Source: Agromyces hippuratus (GTDB lineage: Bacteria > Actinomycetota > Actinomycetes > Actinomycetales > Microbacteriaceae). Taken from it: a stretch of DNA of 64,000 bases. The DNA lies in the NCBI RefSeq assembly GCF_013410355.1, contig NZ_JACCFI010000001.1:744001-808000 (forward strand). Direction: 5' to 3'. Within the stretch, counting starts at the first letter, position 1. Each line of letters starts with the position of its first letter. Positions 61,146-64,000 of this stretch are shown in pieces. The notes under the pieces were generated by a model. The model saw nothing but the letters and a program-made list of their open reading frames with translations, made no database searches and was not told where the DNA came from. A program made the translations under genes and the position numbers.

Positions 61146-61979
61146 GTGGACGAGACGACACAGTCGGATGCCGCGTCGACGAGCTTCCACAACTCCGAGG
61201 GCCTTCGTACGTTGCTCGACCGTCTGCAGTCCAACGGCGGCACCGGCTGGCGCACTGACCCCGATGCCGCCGAGCTCATGCGATACGCGGCCGACCGTTA
61301 CGCGGCGCTCGCGCGCAAGCACGGCCTCGATCCGTGGGAGGCGGCCGCCGCCGCGTTCGACGCGATGCGTGCGCCGGCGACACTGCGAGCGGATGACCCG
61401 TGGGCGATCGTCACCCGCGCCGTGCAAGTCACCTGCATCGCCGAGGAACGCGCGCAGGGGCTCCTGTGCTCGGTGCACCAGGCACGGCGGCCGCGAGTTT
61501 CGTCGTACCACGACGCCGAGCGATTCAGCGATCGCGAGCACGCGCTGCTCGACTACCATCCGGCGTTCCGCACCGATCCGGTCGACACTCCGCGCGAGCC
61601 ATCCGAATCGCCGCGCGAAGTTGAGCGCGCGGTTGAGGATGCGATCTCGCTGTTCATCCTGCTCGGTTGGGAGCCGGATCGCTCGCGGGGCGGGGTCGAG
61701 TACATCTGCAACAGGCTTGCGGATGCCCCGTCGCGTGCGTCTGCGTACGAGTCGCTGCGCCGCGACTACGCGGCCCGCGCGTTGCTCGACATTCCGCAGC
61801 GCGCGTGGATCGCGATGCTCCGCGCGGTCCTCGGTTTCAGCGACCAGGTCCATGAGCACACGGTGGCCGGCCGGGGCATCCTTCTTCGCCTGCTCGTCGG
61901 CGAGCACTTACGGTCACTGCTTCAGGACGACGATCTGATTGCCGACATCGTCGGCAACCTCCCGGGGGCGGGCGGATGA
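61146..61979 (+). CDS. hypothetical protein of the element backbone
   Basis: A 277-residue mostly helical protein. LMRYAADRYAALARKHGLDP and WAIVTRAVQVTCIAEERAQG recall the fold of sigma-factor or helix-turn-helix regions, but no clear family match is seen. GTG 61146 follows AGGGGG; ATG 61092 would add 18 residues. It overlaps the ParB-like gene by ATGA, so it may work with it. Confidence 0.7.
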   Translation: MDETTQSDAASTSFHNSEGLRTLLDRLQSNGGTGWRTDPDAAELMRYAADRYAALARKHGLDPWEAAAAAFDAMRAPATLRADDPWAIVTRAVQVTCIAEERAQGLLCSVHQARRPRVSSYHDAERFSDREHALLDYHPAFRTDPVDTPREPSESPREVERAVEDAISLFILLGWEPDRSRGGVEYICNRLADAPSRASAYESLRRDYAARALLDIPQRAWIAMLRAVLGFSDQVHEHTVAGRGILLRLLVGEHLRSLLQDDDLIADIVGNLPGAGG

Positions 61980-63064
61980 CCGGCACACCGGGGCACATCG
62001 AGCTGGAGCGGTCGATCGACTCAATTCGGATCGGGTCGCGGCACCGCGCCGACCTCGGCGACATCGACGCCCTCGCCACGTCCATCGAACGCCAAGGCCT
62101 GCTGCAGCCGATCACCGTCACGCCCGACGGAATGCTCGTCTGCGGCGCGCGCCGCCTCGCCGCCCTGCGCCAACTCGGCGTGCGGAAGCTCAACGTGTGG
62201 GTCCGCTCCGGCATCTCGGACCGGCTCACCGAACTCCTCGCCGAGCAAGACGACAACACCCTGCACAAGCCACTCAGCCCCACCGAGTCAGCGACGCTCT
62301 ACCGCGAGCTGAAGCAACTGCTCGCCGAGGAAGCAGCACGCCGCCAACAGGCAACGCGATTCCAGGCGAAGGACGAAAATCCCAGATCAGACGGTGGCGG
62401 CGAATCGCCGCCGCCGGGGTCACCACGTGCCGGAGAGGCCCGCGGACAAGCCGCCCGCCTGGTCACCGGCCAGGACTCGTATAAGCGCCTCGAGCAGATC
62501 GCCGACCTGCAGCACATCGCCGGCGATGAGAGCACGGATGCCTCGGTGCGAGCGCTTGCCCGCTCGGAACTCGACGGAATCGACCAGGGCGGCGCGGTGT
62601 CGTCGGCGCATCAGCGGGTGAGCGCGCAGCATTCGTTGGCGGAGCTCGAGGCGATCGCGGCTGATCTCTCGCGACCGGCCGGTGTGCGCCACGCATCCTC
62701 GGCGAGCGCAGCACGGTTGCACGCGGTCGAGCAGTCCGCGAGCGCGGCGGAACTCGAGCAGCTTGCGCGAGAAGCACTGGCCCGGGTGAAGGCGGCGAAG
62801 AAGTCGACGAGCGGGTCACACCACCCTGCGCCGGCACGGCCGGCAGTTTCGCGCGACGAAGCGAAGCTGCCCGCACGCGCATTCGTGTTCCTCTGGAGCG
62901 ATCTACGCGACTGGTGGATGCAGTACGACGTCGACGAACTCGCGGCCGTGCTCACCGGCGAGCAGTGGGACCAGTTCGAAGAGACGCTGGCCGGCACGAT
63001 CGCGTTTGCGGAGTCGCTGCGGGCGCTCCGTTCCGGATCGCGCGCGACGGCTGTGGCTCGGTGA
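61976..63064 (+). CDS. ParB/KorB-like partition protein
   Basis: A 362-residue protein. Residues 10-110 are a ParB N-terminal domain (RADLGDIDALATSIERQGLL, QPITVTPDGMLVCGARRLAA), the CTP-binding region of ParB proteins. A helical region and a C-terminal ssDNA-like segment follow. No ParA partner is in the window. In integrative elements such proteins can regulate or partition. Confidence 0.8.
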   Translation: MTGTPGHIELERSIDSIRIGSRHRADLGDIDALATSIERQGLLQPITVTPDGMLVCGARRLAALRQLGVRKLNVWVRSGISDRLTELLAEQDDNTLHKPLSPTESATLYRELKQLLAEEAARRQQATRFQAKDENPRSDGGGESPPPGSPRAGEARGQAARLVTGQDSYKRLEQIADLQHIAGDESTDASVRALARSELDGIDQGGAVSSAHQRVSAQHSLAELEAIAADLSRPAGVRHASSASAARLHAVEQSASAAELEQLAREALARVKAAKKSTSGSHHPAPARPAVSRDEAKLPARAFVFLWSDLRDWWMQYDVDELAAVLTGEQWDQFEETLAGTIAFAESLRALRSGSRATAVAR

Positions 63065-63074
63065 GGCGGATCCG

Positions 63075-63731
63075 ATGCGCTTCTTCCAACGACGACGTCG
63101 GTTGTTGATTGCGATCATCGCGAGCGGCGCCGCGATGATCGTGCTCGTCGGATTCGGCGTGTACGGATTGCTCCGCGGGCCATTGCATGGGGCCGAGAGC
63201 GAGCAGCGAGGGCCCGAGGCATCCGAACGGTTGGAGACTCCCCCACGGCCCTTGCGACCCGTACCGGTTCTCTCAACCTCGAACCCGGAGCTGTTCGCGC
63301 GGAGCGTCGCCAGCGCGTTATTCACTTGGGACACGCGTCATCCGAGTGGTCCGTCGGAATGGGCCCAGATGCTGGTCGACGTCGCGGACGCAGATGAGGC
63401 CGCAGCTTTGGCATCTGATGTGCGCGGCTACCTCCCCTTGCCGGAGATGTGGGAGCAGCTCAGCGCCTACGGCACCAGGCAGCGGCTCGACGTGGAGTCC
63501 GTCACTTTGCCCGATGCTTGGACGACAGCGCTCGGGCAGGCCGCACCGGGCCAACTCCCCCGCGGTACATCCGCCTTCACGATCGACGGAACTCGTCTGC
63601 GCGAGGGCACGTGGGGCATGGAGGACGCCCGCTCAACGCGGCACGTGTCGTTCACGGTGTTCATCGCTTGTCCGGCTCACGAACCGTGCAGGCTCCTGCG
63701 GATCTCGAAGCTCGACCGGCCGCTGGAATGA
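63075..63731 (+). CDS. membrane-anchored hypothetical transfer protein
   Basis: A 218-residue protein: basic N-terminus, one transmembrane helix (LLIAIIASGAAMIVLVGFGV), then an extracellular domain. The topology resembles VirB8/TcpC-like conjugation proteins, but sequence similarity is not evident to me. The next gene overlaps it by ATGA. Confidence 0.65.
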   Translation: MRFFQRRRRLLIAIIASGAAMIVLVGFGVYGLLRGPLHGAESEQRGPEASERLETPPRPLRPVPVLSTSNPELFARSVASALFTWDTRHPSGPSEWAQMLVDVADADEAAALASDVRGYLPLPEMWEQLSAYGTRQRLDVESVTLPDAWTTALGQAAPGQLPRGTSAFTIDGTRLREGTWGMEDARSTRHVSFTVFIACPAHEPCRLLRISKLDRPLE

Positions 63732-64000
63732 GGGCCGTCGGAATGAAGAAGCTGCTCGGCCTGCTCGCGCTCGTCCTGCTTCTCGGCCCACCAGCCGGCC
63801 TCGTGAGCGTCGCGGCGTTGATGAACCCGGCCGCGATCTCCTGCTCGTCGGGGTCGCTTCTCGTCGGTGACATTCCCGACTCCTTGACCGCTCGAACCCG
63901 CGACGGACGATCGATCGCGCTAAATAGGCAGCAGCTCACGCATGCGGCAACGATCATGACGGTCGCCGGGCGTACCGGAGATGTCGGTCGCGAGGGCACC
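63728..64000 (+). CDS. secreted peptidoglycan hydrolase-like protein (partial)
   Basis: The first 91 codons of a protein with a signal peptide (KKLLGLLALVLLLGPPAG) and then SLTARTRDGRSIALNRQQLT and HAATIMTVAGRTGDVGREG. I recall this start from lytic transglycosylase/NlpC proteins of actinobacterial conjugative elements. The catalytic part is beyond the window. ATG 63728 overlaps the upstream stop; ATG 63743 is an alternative. Confidence 0.65.
   Translation, partial: MRAVGMKKLLGLLALVLLLGPPAGLVSVAALMNPAAISCSSGSLLVGDIPDSLTARTRDGRSIALNRQQLTHAATIMTVAGRTGDVGREGT

Overview
The window looks like chromosomal DNA of a high-G+C actinobacterium, most probably a member of Microbacteriaceae. I infer this from the G+C-rich third codon positions, the GTG starts, the DUF3099/SURF1/ABC-F neighbourhood, the branched-chain keto acid dehydrogenase operon behind an Lrp-type regulator, and an F420-type oxidoreductase. 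I cannot fix the genus from sequence alone.

Positions 1 to about 24,100 are mostly ordinary core genome. They hold a partial FabG-type reductase, DUF3099, SURF1, an ABC-F ATPase, a YceI protein, a GH3 lipoprotein, a coiled-coil protein with a lysozyme-like domain, an Lrp regulator with E1alpha/E1beta/E2 of a 2-oxoacid dehydrogenase, glutathione peroxidase, a deaminase, a MATE exporter, ArfB and a ClC-type channel. The exception is 20,678-22,642, a WXG-type polymorphic toxin with a PD-(D/E)XK-like C-terminus and its probable immunity gene.

A degenerate tRNA 3'-end-like segment lies at 24,364 and a better kept copy lies at 31,708. They suggest two islands inserted one after the other at the same tRNA 3' end. 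The first island (24.4-31.7 kb) is a decaying dormancy or low-oxygen module: flavodoxin, DUF305 lipoprotein, universal stress proteins, a GAF histidine kinase with a NarL-type regulator (DosS/DosR-like), a pyridoxamine-oxidase-like protein, several pseudogenes, and integrase/excisionase remnants. Five GGGACC-TTC-GGTCC-like palindromes in its divergent promoters look like one regulon.

From 31.7 kb to the window end lies accessory DNA. It begins with a complete prr-type locus (hsdM-hsdS-prrC-hsdR), in which a PrrC anticodon nuclease is embedded in a type I restriction system of visibly lower G+C content. Next come a GIY-YIG protein, a HIRAN-like protein and a MobF relaxase with a possible oriT. 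Then follows a metal/metalloid patchwork with an Acr3-like transporter, MerR and CmtR regulators, two ArsC enzymes, a thioredoxin reductase, a DsbA-like protein, a CDF-like transporter and a duplicated two-gene module. This patchwork shows clear scars: a deletion that removed the starts of both an MFS gene and an aquaporin gene, and an inverted merR fragment.

The last 10 kb looks like the backbone of an integrative conjugative or plasmid-like element. A minus-strand module (XRE regulator, ImmA/IrrE protease, MAB_1171c-type membrane protein, alpha/beta hydrolase) faces a plus-strand operon (ArdC-like, Prim-Pol, DUF2637, two unknown genes, ParB-like, two envelope proteins). Three near-identical palindromes lie between them, so the module probably controls the operon.
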